Shown one piece after another: positions 1 through 9,190 of a DNA stretch of 64,000 bases; within the stretch, counting starts at the first letter, position 1, and every line of letters begins with the position of its first letter. This stretch comes from Microbacterium dextranolyticum (GTDB lineage Bacteria > Actinomycetota > Actinomycetes > Actinomycetales > Microbacteriaceae). The position numbers and the translations under genes are program-made. The notes beneath the pieces are model-generated. The model was not told the DNA's origin. It ran no database searches and was given only the letters and a program-made list of their open reading frames with translations. The stretch lies in assembly GCF_016907295.1 (NCBI RefSeq), contig NZ_JAFBBR010000001.1, positions 1,736,001 through 1,800,000 on the forward strand. The letters run 5' to 3'.

Positions 1-13
1 GAGCGGGGTTCAT
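1..13 (-). CDS. Start of an unidentified protein, cut by the left window edge
   Basis: Only the first codons (Met-Asn-Pro-Ala) are inside the window. The ATG is read leftwards from position 13 and has a very good ribosome binding site, AGGAGG, about seven bases ahead of it. The gene is divergent from the TetR-type regulator that follows, the usual layout for a regulator and its target, so it may be the regulated gene. The product cannot be named from four residues. Confidence 0.5.
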
Positions 14-241
14 GCGGGCTCCTCCTGTCGCCGGCCGCGGCTCCGGTCCGGCCGCACTCTCCACGGTACCGCGGTGGCCACCTGGCGACCGCGGAGATTC
101 CACCGGCCCGGAGCCGTGATCGCCGTCGTGTGGGTGACGGTCACGATCGCATCACGGGCCCTCGGGCGCGCTGGCTCAGCCGGCCCGCCGCGGACTATTC
201 TTCCGTCACCCGATGTCCCGAATGCAGCGAGGATGGACCGG
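14..241. promoter_or_regulatory. Divergent intergenic region upstream of the TetR-type gene
   Basis: About 230 bases lie between the gene leaving the left edge and the TetR-type gene. A TATTCT at about 194-199 could be a -10 box for the regulator. I found no convincing palindromic operator and no other coding sequence; the longer upstream reading frame has no matching start signal. Confidence 0.3.
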
Positions 242-862
242 ATGGCAGCGAGCCCACCGCCGACGATGGCCGCCGAGACGGAGCGCGGCCGGGCGAAGTC
301 CGAGCGCTACGACGCCCTGCGTCGTGAGGCGGCGAGGCTGTTCGCCGAGCACGGATTCGACGGCGTGAGCCTCGAGGACATCGGCGCCGCCGTGGGCATC
401 TCGGGGCCGGGGGTGTATCGCCATTTCACGAGCAAGCGCGCGCTCCTCGGCGCGATCATGCTGCACGCCAGCGAAGACCTCCTCGACTCCGGGCGGGAGG
501 TGCTGGAGGCGGACGCCGACGCCGTGACGCACCTGCGATCGCTCGTCGACTTCCACGTCGACTTCGCCGTGCGCTGCGCGGATCTGATCCGCGTGCACGA
601 TCGCGATCTCTCCCGGCTGAGCGACGACGACCGGCATCGGGTACGGCTACTGCAACGCGAGTACGTCGACCTCTGGACGTCCGTCCTCACGCGGCTGCAC
701 CCGGGCCGCGGCGACGACGAGCACCGTGTGCGGGCGCATGCCGGCTTCGGCCTCATCAACTCGACCTCCCACTCGATGAGCGCACGGCGCGACGCGTCGC
801 CCGATGCTGCGGTGCGTCGGATTCTCGCCGACATGGCCGTCGCCGCACTGTTGGCCCCCTGA
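242..862 (+). CDS. TetR/AcrR-family transcriptional regulator
   Basis: About 206 residues, normal for the family. The N-terminal helix-turn-helix (about residues 40-62, reading VSLEDIGAAVGISGPGVYRH) is a clear TetR DNA-binding domain; the rest is the ligand-binding and dimer domain. In-frame ATGs occur at 233, 242 and 266; I chose 242 because GAGG lies nine bases ahead, but the start is uncertain. By family it should repress a neighbouring gene, most likely the divergent one at the left edge. The ligand is unknown. Confidence 0.85.
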   Translation: MAASPPPTMAAETERGRAKSERYDALRREAARLFAEHGFDGVSLEDIGAAVGISGPGVYRHFTSKRALLGAIMLHASEDLLDSGREVLEADADAVTHLRSLVDFHVDFAVRCADLIRVHDRDLSRLSDDDRHRVRLLQREYVDLWTSVLTRLHPGRGDDEHRVRAHAGFGLINSTSHSMSARRDASPDAAVRRILADMAVAALLAP

Positions 863-922
863 GGTCGCTGCCCGAGGACGCTGGCGCGGAGCGACGGACG
901 TGGCGTGTTGTAGTTTGGCGCT

Positions 923-1396
923 ATGGGATCGCTCGACCGTGTCGACCTCGAACTGCTCAGCGCACTGGCGTCCGACCATCGGGCGACTGTCGTGGCTCTC
1001 GCCGATCGACTCGGCCTCTCGCGGAACACGGTTCAGGCGCGGATGGCGCGCCTGGAGCGCTCCGGCGTCTTCCAGTCGTTCGAACGGGCCATCTCACCGG
1101 CCGCGCTCGGGTACCCGATCGAGGCGATGGTCAGTGCGATCGTGCGCCAGGCCGACGTCGCGAGGATCACCGCGGAGATCTCCGAGATCCCCGAGGTGAT
1201 CCAGGCGCACGGCATGAGCGGTCAGGTGGATCTGCTCGTGCGCGTCGTCGCCCGCGACACCCAGCATCTCTTCGATGTCGACGCGCGCATTCTCGCGATC
1301 GACGGTGTCGAACGCACCGAGACTTCGCTCGTCATGGGCGAGGTCATCGGATTCCGGGTTCGACCGCTCCTGGAATCGGCTCGACGGGAACAGTGA
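923..1396 (+). CDS. Lrp/AsnC-family transcriptional regulator
   Basis: 157 residues, the usual size. An N-terminal helix-turn-helix (about residues 22-50, with LADRLGLSRNTVQARMARLE) is followed by a RAM-type effector domain. A TAGTTT just ahead of the ATG would fit a -10 box and a very short leader. The gene overlaps the convergent EamA transporter gene by 53 bp at their 3' ends. Lrp-type proteins often control amino acid exporters, so control of that transporter is plausible but unproven. Confidence 0.85.
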   Translation: MGSLDRVDLELLSALASDHRATVVALADRLGLSRNTVQARMARLERSGVFQSFERAISPAALGYPIEAMVSAIVRQADVARITAEISEIPEVIQAHGMSGQVDLLVRVVARDTQHLFDVDARILAIDGVERTETSLVMGEVIGFRVRPLLESARREQ

Positions 1397-2366
1397 GGGT
1401 CTCGTCCTCCCTCGGCGCGAGCCGGACGAGGACGACCCCCGCCAGCAGCACCGCACCGCCGACGACCTGCACGGGGCCGGGTGTCTCGCCCAGCAGCAGC
1501 CACGCGAAGCCGAGCGCGAACAGCACCTCGCTGAGGCCGACGAAGGATGCCAGGCGTGAGCCCACTCTCGGCACCGCCATCACTCCCCAGGCGTACCCGA
1601 GCGTCGTCGCCACGGCGCCCACCCACAGGATCGACAGGATTCCGGGCACCTCGATCCCGCGGAACGACAGCACGACCTCCGGCGCGGCGAACGGGATGAT
1701 TCCCGTCACCGCGGTCAGGGCCATCACGGCCGCGCCGACGAGAAGCCCGCCTGAGGCGAGGGCGAGGGGCGGAAGGTCGTCGCCGGTGCGCTCGCTCATG
1801 ACGAAGTAGACGCACACCGTCGCCGCGGCGCTGAGCGCCATCAGCACGCCGATCGGATCGAAACGCGCCCCCGAGATGTCGACGACGAGCACGAGCCCGG
1901 CGATCGCGACCACGGATCCGATCAGCACCAGACGCGAGGGCGCTCGGCGGGTGCGTATCCACACGAAGGCGACGAGCAGCACGGGCGCGAGGTACTGGAT
2001 CAGAAGCGCGACGGCGACGGGCATCCGTTGCATCGCGGAGAAGAAGAGCATCTGGCATCCCGCGACGGGCACGAGGCCGAACACGAGGAGCGAGCGCGAG
2101 TGCCGACGCAGGAAGAACCGTTGCCGCCGCGCGGCGCGCACGAGCGCGGGCGAGAGGATGATCCCCGCGAGCCCCATCCGCACGATCAACGCCGCGGAGA
2201 GCGACCACCCGGCCTCGAGCAGCGGCTTGACGAGCGGGCCACTCGACGAGAATGCGAGTGCCGAGCCGACGGCGAGAACGATCCCACCCGCCCGATGATC
2301 GACGCGGCGATCCTGCCAGCCCCCGCGGGGTGCGGCGATGACCTCGAGCGGAGCAGTGCGCGTCAC
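1344..2366 (-). CDS. EamA/DMT-family permease
   Basis: About 340 residues with ten predicted membrane helices arranged as two EamA repeats. The family exports amino acids or other metabolites through the cytoplasmic membrane; the substrate cannot be told from sequence. I chose the GTG at 2366, which has GAAGGA seven bases ahead, over the in-frame ATG at 2387, which has no such site and lies inside a palindrome. Its 3' end overlaps the Lrp-type gene on the other strand. Confidence 0.85.
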   Translation of the reverse strand: MTRTAPLEVIAAPRGGWQDRRVDHRAGGIVLAVGSALAFSSSGPLVKPLLEAGWSLSAALIVRMGLAGIILSPALVRAARRQRFFLRRHSRSLLVFGLVPVAGCQMLFFSAMQRMPVAVALLIQYLAPVLLVAFVWIRTRRAPSRLVLIGSVVAIAGLVLVVDISGARFDPIGVLMALSAAATVCVYFVMSERTGDDLPPLALASGGLLVGAAVMALTAVTGIIPFAAPEVVLSFRGIEVPGILSILWVGAVATTLGYAWGVMAVPRVGSRLASFVGLSEVLFALGFAWLLLGETPGPVQVVGGAVLLAGVVLVRLAPREDETLTVPVEPIPGAVEPGIR

Positions 2367-2385
2367 CGGCGATCCTTCGCTGCGC

Positions 2386-2403
2386 ATGACAACCGGGTGT
2401 CAT
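2386..2403. promoter_or_regulatory. Palindromic operator candidate ATGACA-N6-TGTCAT
   Basis: A perfect 6-bp inverted repeat with a 6-base centre sits between the divergent EamA permease and CGNR-domain genes. Its position just upstream of the permease start suggests a repressor site. The binding protein is unknown; the CGNR protein next door is one candidate. Confidence 0.4.
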
Positions 2404-2458
2404 GAGTGATCGATGTTTACACTGGTGACGGTAGCGCCCGCTGAAGTCAGGAGTCAAG

Positions 2459-3019
2459 ATGGTTTTCATCCATGACACAGAGATGTCACTGCGCGCTGCT
2501 GCCGCGCTCGTCAACACCCTCCCCGGGACGGCGGGGGTCGCCACCGACGGCCTGACGACCCAGGCCGACGTCGACGCCTACCTTCGCGAGTTCTCGTACA
2601 CAGGAACCATCCGGCGCGATGGCGCCGAACTGGATGCCGTGCGCGCGAATCGCCCGCGTCTGCGCGCACTGTGGGACGTCGACCGGCGCGGCGCGGTTCC
2701 GCTCGTGAACGCGATGCTCCGAGACGGGCACGCACTGCCCCAACTCGTCCTCCACGACGGCTTCGACTGGCACATCCACGCCACTGAGCCCGAGGCGCCG
2801 CTGTCGACGCGGATGCTGGTCGAGGCGGCGATGGCCTTCGTCGACGTCATACGCGCCGATCGATGGGACCGGGTGCGCACCTGCTCAGCGGACGACTGCG
2901 ACGCGGTGTACGTCGACTTCTCCAAGAACGGGTCGAAGCGCTACTGCGATACCGGCAACTGCGGAAATCGTATGAACGTCATCGCATACCGTCGGCGGAA
3001 GGCCGCAGAAACCGCATGA
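2459..3019 (+). CDS. CGNR zinc-finger / ABATE-domain protein
   Basis: 186 residues. The C-terminal 40 residues are a CGNR zinc finger with four cysteines (CSADDC ... YC ... NCGNR), the N-terminal part an ABATE-type domain. The family is thought to act as stress-associated DNA-binding regulators, but functions are poorly known. The last 41 bp overlap the convergent hydrolase gene. Confidence 0.85.
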   Translation: MVFIHDTEMSLRAAAALVNTLPGTAGVATDGLTTQADVDAYLREFSYTGTIRRDGAELDAVRANRPRLRALWDVDRRGAVPLVNAMLRDGHALPQLVLHDGFDWHIHATEPEAPLSTRMLVEAAMAFVDVIRADRWDRVRTCSADDCDAVYVDFSKNGSKRYCDTGNCGNRMNVIAYRRRKAAETA

Positions 3020-3878
3020 TATGAGAGGCGGCCTCGCGCGGCGTCTCGTAGTGGATGAGGTGCCCCACTTCTGCGATCTCGACGAGCTCGGCATCGGGGA
3101 AGAGCGTCTGCAGATGCCGCTCGGCCTCGATCGGGGTGATGTCGTCCTTCTCTGCGGCGATCAGGAGCGTCGGCTGGGCGATCTGCGGAGCAAAGCGACG
3201 GACATCGTTCGACACCGAGGCGGCGAAGCCCTGGTGCAGCACGTCGCGGTCGCCGAAGAGGGAGAAGTAGGTGTCGTGCTGGTCGTGGATGAATGCCCGC
3301 AGGGCCGGGTCGCGGGTCTTCGCCATCGACACGCTCATGATCCGCACGATCAGTCGATTGCGCAGGAGTGCGTCGCCGATCCGGCGCGGCAGCCGCGCGC
3401 CCGCCCAGTAGTAGAAGACCGCCAGGCGGGTGAGGATGCCGCGCGGACCTTCCAGGGCGGGTGCGCCGATCGGATTCACCAGGATGACGCGCGGCGTGTC
3501 GAGGCCCGCGGATACTGCCGCGGCGACCACGATCGACCCGAACGAATGCCCGAGGATCGGCGCCCCCGGAGCGACCTGACGCGCGAAGTCGGCCAGCCAG
3601 TCGGCGTACGTCGTGAGGGTGTGCTCGCGGCCCGGGAGCGGAGCAGTCTCGCCGAAGCCCGGCAGATCCGGCGAGATGACGCGCACCCCGTCGAGGAAGG
3701 CGACGACCGGCTCGAGCCCGTGGTGATCGCCGCGGTACCCGTGGACGGCCAGAAGGGTGAGCGGGGCATCCGGCTCGCCGTAGGTCCAGTAGGCGGTGCG
3801 ACCACCGCTCACCTCCACCTCGTGGCGTTCTCTCCGGATCCGGGACAGCCGGTCGGCATACGGAGAGGGAACGCTCAT
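2979..3878 (-). CDS. Alpha/beta-hydrolase fold protein
   Basis: 299 residues. The nucleophile elbow GHSFGS places the catalytic serine near residue 112; an oxyanion HG motif (AVHGYRG) lies before it, and an acid (near AEKDDITP) and a histidine (EVGHLIHYE) follow, completing the triad. The long upstream extension of the frame is antisense to the exonuclease gene and not part of the gene: the ATG at 3878 has AAGG ahead and gives the normal length. Probably an esterase or lipase; substrate unknown. Confidence 0.85.
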   Translation of the reverse strand: MSVPSPYADRLSRIRRERHEVEVSGGRTAYWTYGEPDAPLTLLAVHGYRGDHHGLEPVVAFLDGVRVISPDLPGFGETAPLPGREHTLTTYADWLADFARQVAPGAPILGHSFGSIVVAAAVSAGLDTPRVILVNPIGAPALEGPRGILTRLAVFYYWAGARLPRRIGDALLRNRLIVRIMSVSMAKTRDPALRAFIHDQHDTYFSLFGDRDVLHQGFAASVSNDVRRFAPQIAQPTLLIAAEKDDITPIEAERHLQTLFPDAELVEIAEVGHLIHYETPREAASHIMRFLRPSADGMR

Positions 3879-3944
3879 CCTTCGAGTGTACGAGTCCCGC
3901 GTGGCATCGCCGCCGTGTCGGATCCTCGTCATACCGTCGAGGGC

Positions 3945-4724
3945 ATGAACCAGTGGCAGGCGCTCCCGCTGTGGGACGACGAGATCCCATCCGCTGTGGC
4001 TGTCGCGTCCGATGTCGAGGTGCTCGCGCCTGCGCAGAGATGCTGGTGGACGGACACCGTGGGCGTCTTCGACCTCGAGACGACCGGTGTCGACGTGGTG
4101 TCGGACCGCATCGTGACCGCGCACGTGGGGCTTCTGGGCTCTGACGGAGAGGCCCTTCGCGCACAGTCGTGGCTTGCGGACCCCGGCATCCCGATCCCGG
4201 ACGGCGCCGCCGCCGTCCACGGCATCACGACCGAGCATGCGCGGGAGCACGGCGCTCCGGCGCCGCTCGTCGTCGCGGAGATCGTCGCCGCCGTTCGCGA
4301 CCTCTTGGACGCCGGCATCCCGGTCGTCGCATACAACGCGCCCTACGACTTCTCGCTGCTCAAATACGAGGCCCTGCGCCACGGCGTGGCACCTATCGTG
4401 GAACCCTCCCCGGTGATCGACCCGCTCGTCCTCGACAAGGCGCACGACCGGTTCCGAAAGGGCAAGCGCACCCTCGAGGCCGTCGCCGCGCACTACGCGG
4501 TCCCCCTCGTCGGCGCGCACGATGCCGCCGCCGACGCGATCGCCGCCGGCCGGGTCGCGCTGGCGCTGGGCCGCCGATTCGATATCGACGCGCCCCTCCA
4601 CGAGCTGCACGCACAGCAGATCGGGTGGGCGAGGGCGCAGGCCGACAGCCTGACCGAGTACTTCATCCGCGTCGGCCGCCTCGACGCGGACGATCGCCTC
4701 GACGGCAGCTGGCCGATCCGTTGA
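3945..4724 (+). CDS. DEDDh 3'-5' exonuclease (DnaQ-like)
   Basis: 259 residues. The exonuclease domain begins with FDLETTG (Asp and Glu of motif I), has YNAPYDF (motif II), and ends with AHDAAADA, giving the His and last Asp of a DEDDh active site. The fold occurs in the polymerase III epsilon subunit; here it stands alone, so it is a repair or proofreading-type exonuclease rather than certainly the replicative subunit. The start codon lies close behind a CATACC -10-like box. Confidence 0.85.
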   Translation: MNQWQALPLWDDEIPSAVAVASDVEVLAPAQRCWWTDTVGVFDLETTGVDVVSDRIVTAHVGLLGSDGEALRAQSWLADPGIPIPDGAAAVHGITTEHAREHGAPAPLVVAEIVAAVRDLLDAGIPVVAYNAPYDFSLLKYEALRHGVAPIVEPSPVIDPLVLDKAHDRFRKGKRTLEAVAAHYAVPLVGAHDAAADAIAAGRVALALGRRFDIDAPLHELHAQQIGWARAQADSLTEYFIRVGRLDADDRLDGSWPIR

Positions 4725-4738
4725 TCGGGCCACAACGA

Positions 4739-4766
4739 CGAAAGCCCCGCCGAAGCGGGGCTTTCG
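4739..4766. terminator. Hairpin terminator between the exonuclease and rpmE2 genes
   Basis: A perfect 12-bp stem (CGAAAGCCCCGC and its complement) with a CGAA loop lies between two convergent genes and can serve both. Confidence 0.85.
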
Positions 4767-4775
4767 AGAGGCTGC

Positions 4776-5027
4776 TTACTTGCTGCCGAAGTTCTTGAAG
4801 CGCTGGTTGAACTTCTCGACGCGACCGGCCGAGTCCATGATGCGCTGCTTGCCCGTGTAGAACGGGTGCGATGCCGACGAGATTTCGACGTCGATGACGG
4901 GGTAGGTGACGCCGTCGAGCTCGATCGTCTTGTCGCTCGTGACCGTCGAACGGGTCAGGAACGTGTCGCCGGAGCCGAGGTCGCGGAACACGACCGCCGT
5001 GTACTCGGGGTGGATGTCAGTCTTCAT
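4776..5027 (-). CDS. rpmE2: Large ribosomal subunit protein bL31, type B
   Basis: 83 residues, matching bL31 type B throughout ([16 protein letters not shown], then [11 protein letters not shown] near the middle). It lacks the cysteine pairs of type A, so it is the zinc-independent form, which in many bacteria is Zur-regulated and made when zinc is scarce. No Zur box is obvious here. A TAGAAT -10-like box lies upstream on the same strand. Confidence 0.95.
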   Translation of the reverse strand: MKTDIHPEYTAVVFRDLGSGDTFLTRSTVTSDKTIELDGVTYPVIDVEISSASHPFYTGKQRIMDSAGRVEKFNQRFKNFGSK

Positions 5028-5165
5028 GAGGTTCCTTACGTGATGCCCTGGATTTTGCCAGAGCGAGGGAAGTCCGGAGTGCGAATGCACCAAAGAGAGA
5101 TTCTACCATCGCTCGCGCGCAGTTCTGCTCACCGACGTGCGCTGCACGGGCGCGGAAAGCGATGA

Positions 5166-5957
5166 TCAGGGCGCGGTGACGGCACGCGCCGCGTACCGGC
5201 CCGCGTCGGACGTCAGCGCGATCGGCATGCCGAACGTGCGCGACAGGTTGTCGGCGGTGAGCGTCTCGGCGACGGGTCCCGCCGCGACCACCGCGCCCGC
5301 GCGCAGCAGCAGCACGTGCGTGAACCCGACCGGGATCTCCTCGACGTGATGAGTTACCATGATCATGGCCGGCGTCGTCGGCTCTGCCGCGTACCCGGCG
5401 AGCAGCCCGAGCAGCTCCTCACGTGCGCCCAGATCGAGGCTGGCGGTGGGCTCGTCGAGCAGCAGCACCTCGGGATCGGTCATGACGGCCCGCGCGATCT
5501 GCACGCGCTTCTGCTCGCCGTCCGAGAGCGTACCGAAGGTACGATCCGCAAGATGCTCGAGCCTCCACTCCGACAGCACGCGTCGCGCACGCTTCTCGTC
5601 GATGGCTTCATAGCTCTCGTTCCATCGGCCCAGCACCGAGAACGCGGCCGTGAGAACGACATCCAGCACGGTCTCTTCGGCGGGGATGCGGCGGGCCATC
5701 GCCGACGACGCGAAACCGATGCGCGGGCGCAGCTCGAAGACATCGGACCGGCCCAGTTGCTCGTCGAGAACCGTGACGGTCCCCGACGTCGGGTGCAGCA
5801 GAGTCGCCGCCAGCTGCAGGATCGTGGTCTTGCCCGCGCCGTTCGGGCCGAGCACGACCCACCGCTGGTCGTCCGAGACCGTCCAGTCCACGTGGTCGAG
5901 GATGTTGCGGGCGTTCCGACGCACGACGACGTCGCTGAAATCGAGCACCTGGGGCAT
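5166..5957 (-). CDS. ABC transporter-type ATP-binding protein
   Basis: 263 residues with Walker A (GPNGAGKTT, about residues 38-46), the signature (LSDGEQKR), Walker B (VLLLDEP) and H-loop (VTHH). A permease gene is not adjacent. The sequence resembles stand-alone YlmA/ModF-like ATPases; the transported substrate, if any, is unknown. Confidence 0.85.
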   Translation of the reverse strand: MPQVLDFSDVVVRRNARNILDHVDWTVSDDQRWVVLGPNGAGKTTILQLAATLLHPTSGTVTVLDEQLGRSDVFELRPRIGFASSAMARRIPAEETVLDVVLTAAFSVLGRWNESYEAIDEKRARRVLSEWRLEHLADRTFGTLSDGEQKRVQIARAVMTDPEVLLLDEPTASLDLGAREELLGLLAGYAAEPTTPAMIMVTHHVEEIPVGFTHVLLLRAGAVVAAGPVAETLTADNLSRTFGMPIALTSDAGRYAARAVTAP

Positions 5958-5966
5958 GCGCTCAGC

Positions 5967-7160
5967 CTATCGGCCCGCGCCGGCCACCTCGCGGTAGAGC
6001 GCCGCCGTGGCGTCGGCGATCGCCCGCCAGCTGAACTCCTCGGCGGCGCGCGTACGACCCGCCGCGCCATACGCCCGTGCCCGCTCGGGGTCGGAGACCA
6101 CCTCGGTGAGCGTTGCGGCGAGGTCGGCGACGAACCGGTCCGGGTCGGTCGGTGTGCCCGTGCCGTCCTGCACCTGGTCGATCGGGACGAGGCGCCCGGT
6201 CACTCCGTCGACCACGACCTCCGGGATCCCTCCCGTCGCCGTTCCCACGACAGCGGCACCGCACGCCATCGCCTCGAGGTTCACGATGCCGAGCGGCTCG
6301 TAGATGCTCGGGCAGACGAACGTGGTCGCCGAGGTGAGGATCGCACAGAGCTGATCGCGCTGCAGGAACTCGTCGATCCACACGACGCCGTCGCGCTGGG
6401 CCTGCAGGTCGCGCACGAGGCCTTCGACCTCGGCGAGGATCTGCGGCGTGTCCGGCGCGCCCGCGCACAGGACGATCTGCACCTCCGCGGGCAGGAGCGC
6501 CGCCGCACGCAGGAAGTACGGCAGGCCCTTCTGCCGCGTGATGCGCCCGACGAAGACGACCGAGGGGCGCTCCGGATCGATGCCGTACCGCTCGAGTAGA
6601 GCCAGGTCATCCTGAGGGTGCCAGGCTTCCACGTCGATGCCGTTGTAGATCACCCGCACCTTCGCGGGATCGAGATCCGGATAGCTGCGCAGGATGTCCC
6701 GCCGCATGCCGTCGCTGACGGCGACGACGGCGGCCGCGTTCTCGTACGCGGTCTTCTCCACGTAGCTCGAGACGGCGTAGCCGCCTCCCAGCTGCTCCGC
6801 CTTCCAGGGGCGCAGCGGTTCGAGCGAATGCGCCGTGATGACGTGCGGGATGCCGTGCAGGAGCGACCCGAGGTGACCGGCGAAGTTGGCGTACCACGTG
6901 TGGGAGTGCACGACATCTGCTCCGGCGAGGTCGCCGACGATCTCCAGGTCCACTCCGAGCGTCTGCACGGCAGCATTCGCCGCGGACAGTTCCGCCGGCA
7001 CCGAGTACGCCGTCGTGTCGGCCTCGTCCCTCGGCCCACCGAACGCGCGCACCTGCACATCGACGCTCTTGCGCAGGGCTTTCACCAGCTCGGTGACGTG
7101 GACACCCGCTCCCCCGTAGATCTCCGGCGGATACTCCTTCGTGACGATGTCGACGCGCAT
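5967..7160 (-). CDS. glgA: Glycogen synthase / alpha-maltose-1-phosphate synthase (GT4)
   Basis: 397 residues, the length of actinobacterial GlgA/GlgM. The N-terminal KEYPPEIYGGAGVHV is the glycogen-synthase nucleotide-sugar loop, and EPLGIVNLEAMACG is the E-x7-E motif of retaining GT-B enzymes. Divergent from glgC 48 bp away, which supports a role in ADP-glucose-dependent glucan or maltose-1-phosphate synthesis. Actinobacterial enzymes of this group often make alpha-maltose-1-phosphate (GlgM), so the exact product is open. The ATG at 7160 gives the family start. Confidence 0.9.
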   Translation of the reverse strand: MRVDIVTKEYPPEIYGGAGVHVTELVKALRKSVDVQVRAFGGPRDEADTTAYSVPAELSAANAAVQTLGVDLEIVGDLAGADVVHSHTWYANFAGHLGSLLHGIPHVITAHSLEPLRPWKAEQLGGGYAVSSYVEKTAYENAAAVVAVSDGMRRDILRSYPDLDPAKVRVIYNGIDVEAWHPQDDLALLERYGIDPERPSVVFVGRITRQKGLPYFLRAAALLPAEVQIVLCAGAPDTPQILAEVEGLVRDLQAQRDGVVWIDEFLQRDQLCAILTSATTFVCPSIYEPLGIVNLEAMACGAAVVGTATGGIPEVVVDGVTGRLVPIDQVQDGTGTPTDPDRFVADLAATLTEVVSDPERARAYGAAGRTRAAEEFSWRAIADATAALYREVAGAGR

Positions 7161-7207
7161 GTCAGGAACGCTAGTACAACGTGCCGCGGGGGGAATAGTG
7201 TGGGGCC

Positions 7208-8452
7208 ATGCCAGCAGCACCCAAGGTCTTCGGGATCGTTCTCGCCGGAGGCGAAGGCAAGCGCCTCATGCCGCTCACCGTCGACCGCGCAAAGCCCGCC
7301 GTCCCCTTCGGGGGGCAGTACCGTCTGATCGATTTCGCGATCTCCAACCTCATCAACTCGGGGTTGCGTCAGATCGTCGTGCTCACTCAGTACAAATCGC
7401 ACAGCCTCGATCGGCACATCTCGCAGACGTGGCGGATGTCGGCGCTGCTCAACTCGTATGTGGCATCCGTGCCCGCGCAGCAGCGCCTGGGCAAGCGCTG
7501 GTTCTCGGGCTCGGCGGATGCGATCCTGCAGTCGCTGAACCTGATCCAGGACGAGAAGCCCGACATCGTCATGGTGATCGGTGCCGACCACGTCTACCGG
7601 ATGGACTTCGAGCAGATGCTCGCGGCGCACATCGAGTCAGGAGCCAAGGCGACCGTCGCCGGAATCCGCCAGCCCATCGAGCTGGCGAACCAGTTCGGTG
7701 TGATCGACCTCGACCCGAGCGACAACGTCACGATCCGCGAGTTCCTCGAGAAGCCGCAGAACCCGACGGGTCTGCCCGACGCACCGCACGAGGTGCTGGC
7801 CTCTATGGGCAACTACATTTTCGATGCCGATGCCCTCATCGCAGCCGTCGAAGCCGACGGCGAACTGGCGGGGTCGAACCACGACATGGGCGGCGACATC
7901 ATCCCCTACTTCGTGAACCGCGGCGAGGCGGCGGTCTACGACTTCAAGCGCAACGACGTTCCCGGGTCGACCGAGCGCGACCGCGACTACTGGCGCGACG
8001 TGGGCACGATCGACTCGTTCTTCGATGCGCACATGGACCTCATCTCGACGCTGCCGATCTTCAACCTGTACAACATGGATTGGCCGATCCACTCGCAGGC
8101 GGTGAACTCCCCGCCGGCGAAGTTCGTGCGCGATGGGGTGGGTCGCATGGGAAATGCGATCGACTCGATCGTCTCGCTCGGATCGGTGCTGTCGGGGACT
8201 CACCTGGAGCGGTCGGTGGTAGGCCCCTGGACCCTCGCGGCGGGCGGGTCGACCATCACCGACTCGGTGCTGTTCGACCACGTCGATGTCGGTGCGGGCG
8301 CGCGCGTGCACCGGGCGATCCTCGACAAGAACGTGGTGCTGGAGCCGGGTGCGACGGTGGGCGTGGACCGCGCTCTCGATCTTTCGCGCGGCTTCACCGT
8401 CACCGAGTCGGGCATCACCGTCGTGGGCAAGAACGCGAGGGTTCCGCGCTGA
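7208..8452 (+). CDS. glgC: Glucose-1-phosphate adenylyltransferase
   Basis: 414 residues. The start [19 protein letters not shown] carries the nucleotide-binding loop, [15 protein letters not shown] follows, and the C-terminal third is a left-handed beta helix. It converts glucose-1-phosphate and ATP to ADP-glucose, the donor used by the divergently encoded GlgA. The two genes share a 47-bp promoter region. Confidence 0.95.
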   Translation: MPAAPKVFGIVLAGGEGKRLMPLTVDRAKPAVPFGGQYRLIDFAISNLINSGLRQIVVLTQYKSHSLDRHISQTWRMSALLNSYVASVPAQQRLGKRWFSGSADAILQSLNLIQDEKPDIVMVIGADHVYRMDFEQMLAAHIESGAKATVAGIRQPIELANQFGVIDLDPSDNVTIREFLEKPQNPTGLPDAPHEVLASMGNYIFDADALIAAVEADGELAGSNHDMGGDIIPYFVNRGEAAVYDFKRNDVPGSTERDRDYWRDVGTIDSFFDAHMDLISTLPIFNLYNMDWPIHSQAVNSPPAKFVRDGVGRMGNAIDSIVSLGSVLSGTHLERSVVGPWTLAAGGSTITDSVLFDHVDVGAGARVHRAILDKNVVLEPGATVGVDRALDLSRGFTVTESGITVVGKNARVPR

Positions 8453-8505
8453 CCGCCCCGCGGCGTCGGAGCGACGTGACGGCGCCGGGACGATAGGTTG
8501 GTCGG

Positions 8506-9141
8506 GTGCCTGACGCCCGCTTCCTCGTCGTGTTCGACGCCGACTCCACACTCCTGCGCAACGAGGTCATCGAACTCATCGCCGACGAGGCGGGGCGCGG
8601 CACAGAAGTCGCCGCGGCGACCGAAGCCGCCATGCGCGGAGAGGTCGATTTCGCGACGAGTCTGCGATCGCGCGTCCGCGCGCTCGAAGGTGTGCCGCTG
8701 GAGGCGTTCGCGCGCGTCCGGGCACGGGTCGAGCCGACCCCCGGCGCCGCAGAGCTGATCGCCGAGATCCATGCACGGGGTGGGCGTGCGGCCGTGGTCT
8801 CCGGCGGGTTCCACGAGATCCTCGACGACGTCGCTCCGCCGCTCGGCGTCGATGTCTGGCGTGCGAATCGCCTCTCGGTCGACGCCGGCCGCCTCACCGG
8901 TCTCGTGGAGGGCGACATCGTGGATGCCGCGGCCAAAGCCACGGCGCTGCGCGAGTGGGCCGCCGATGCCGGTGTGCCCCTCGCGCGCACCATCGCGATC
9001 GGGGACGGCGCGAACGACCTGCAGATGATGGCGGCCGCGGGCCTCGGAATCGCCTTCAACGCCAAGCCCGCCGTGCGTGCCCGTGCCGACCTCGTCGTCG
9101 GACCGGTGGACCTGCGCGAGATCATCGCCGTACTGCCCTGA
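8506..9141 (+). CDS. serB: Phosphoserine phosphatase (HAD superfamily)
   Basis: 211 residues. FDADST is the HAD motif I with the nucleophilic aspartate; SGGF is motif II and GDGANDLQMM motif IV, as in SerB, which makes L-serine from phosphoserine. The start is GTG. There is no N-terminal ACT domain, so this is the short form. Confidence 0.85.
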   Translation: MPDARFLVVFDADSTLLRNEVIELIADEAGRGTEVAAATEAAMRGEVDFATSLRSRVRALEGVPLEAFARVRARVEPTPGAAELIAEIHARGGRAAVVSGGFHEILDDVAPPLGVDVWRANRLSVDAGRLTGLVEGDIVDAAAKATALREWAADAGVPLARTIAIGDGANDLQMMAAAGLGIAFNAKPAVRARADLVVGPVDLREIIAVLP

Positions 9142-9190
9142 GCCTGCGGCGGGCCTTCCGGATGTCGGCGTCCGCTTCTACTGTCGCATC

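Noticed and set aside
3021..4724. 567-residue frame on the + strand over the hydrolase and exonuclease genes
   Set aside because: Its first 300 residues are antisense to the hydrolase; the real exonuclease begins at 3945, where family similarity starts.
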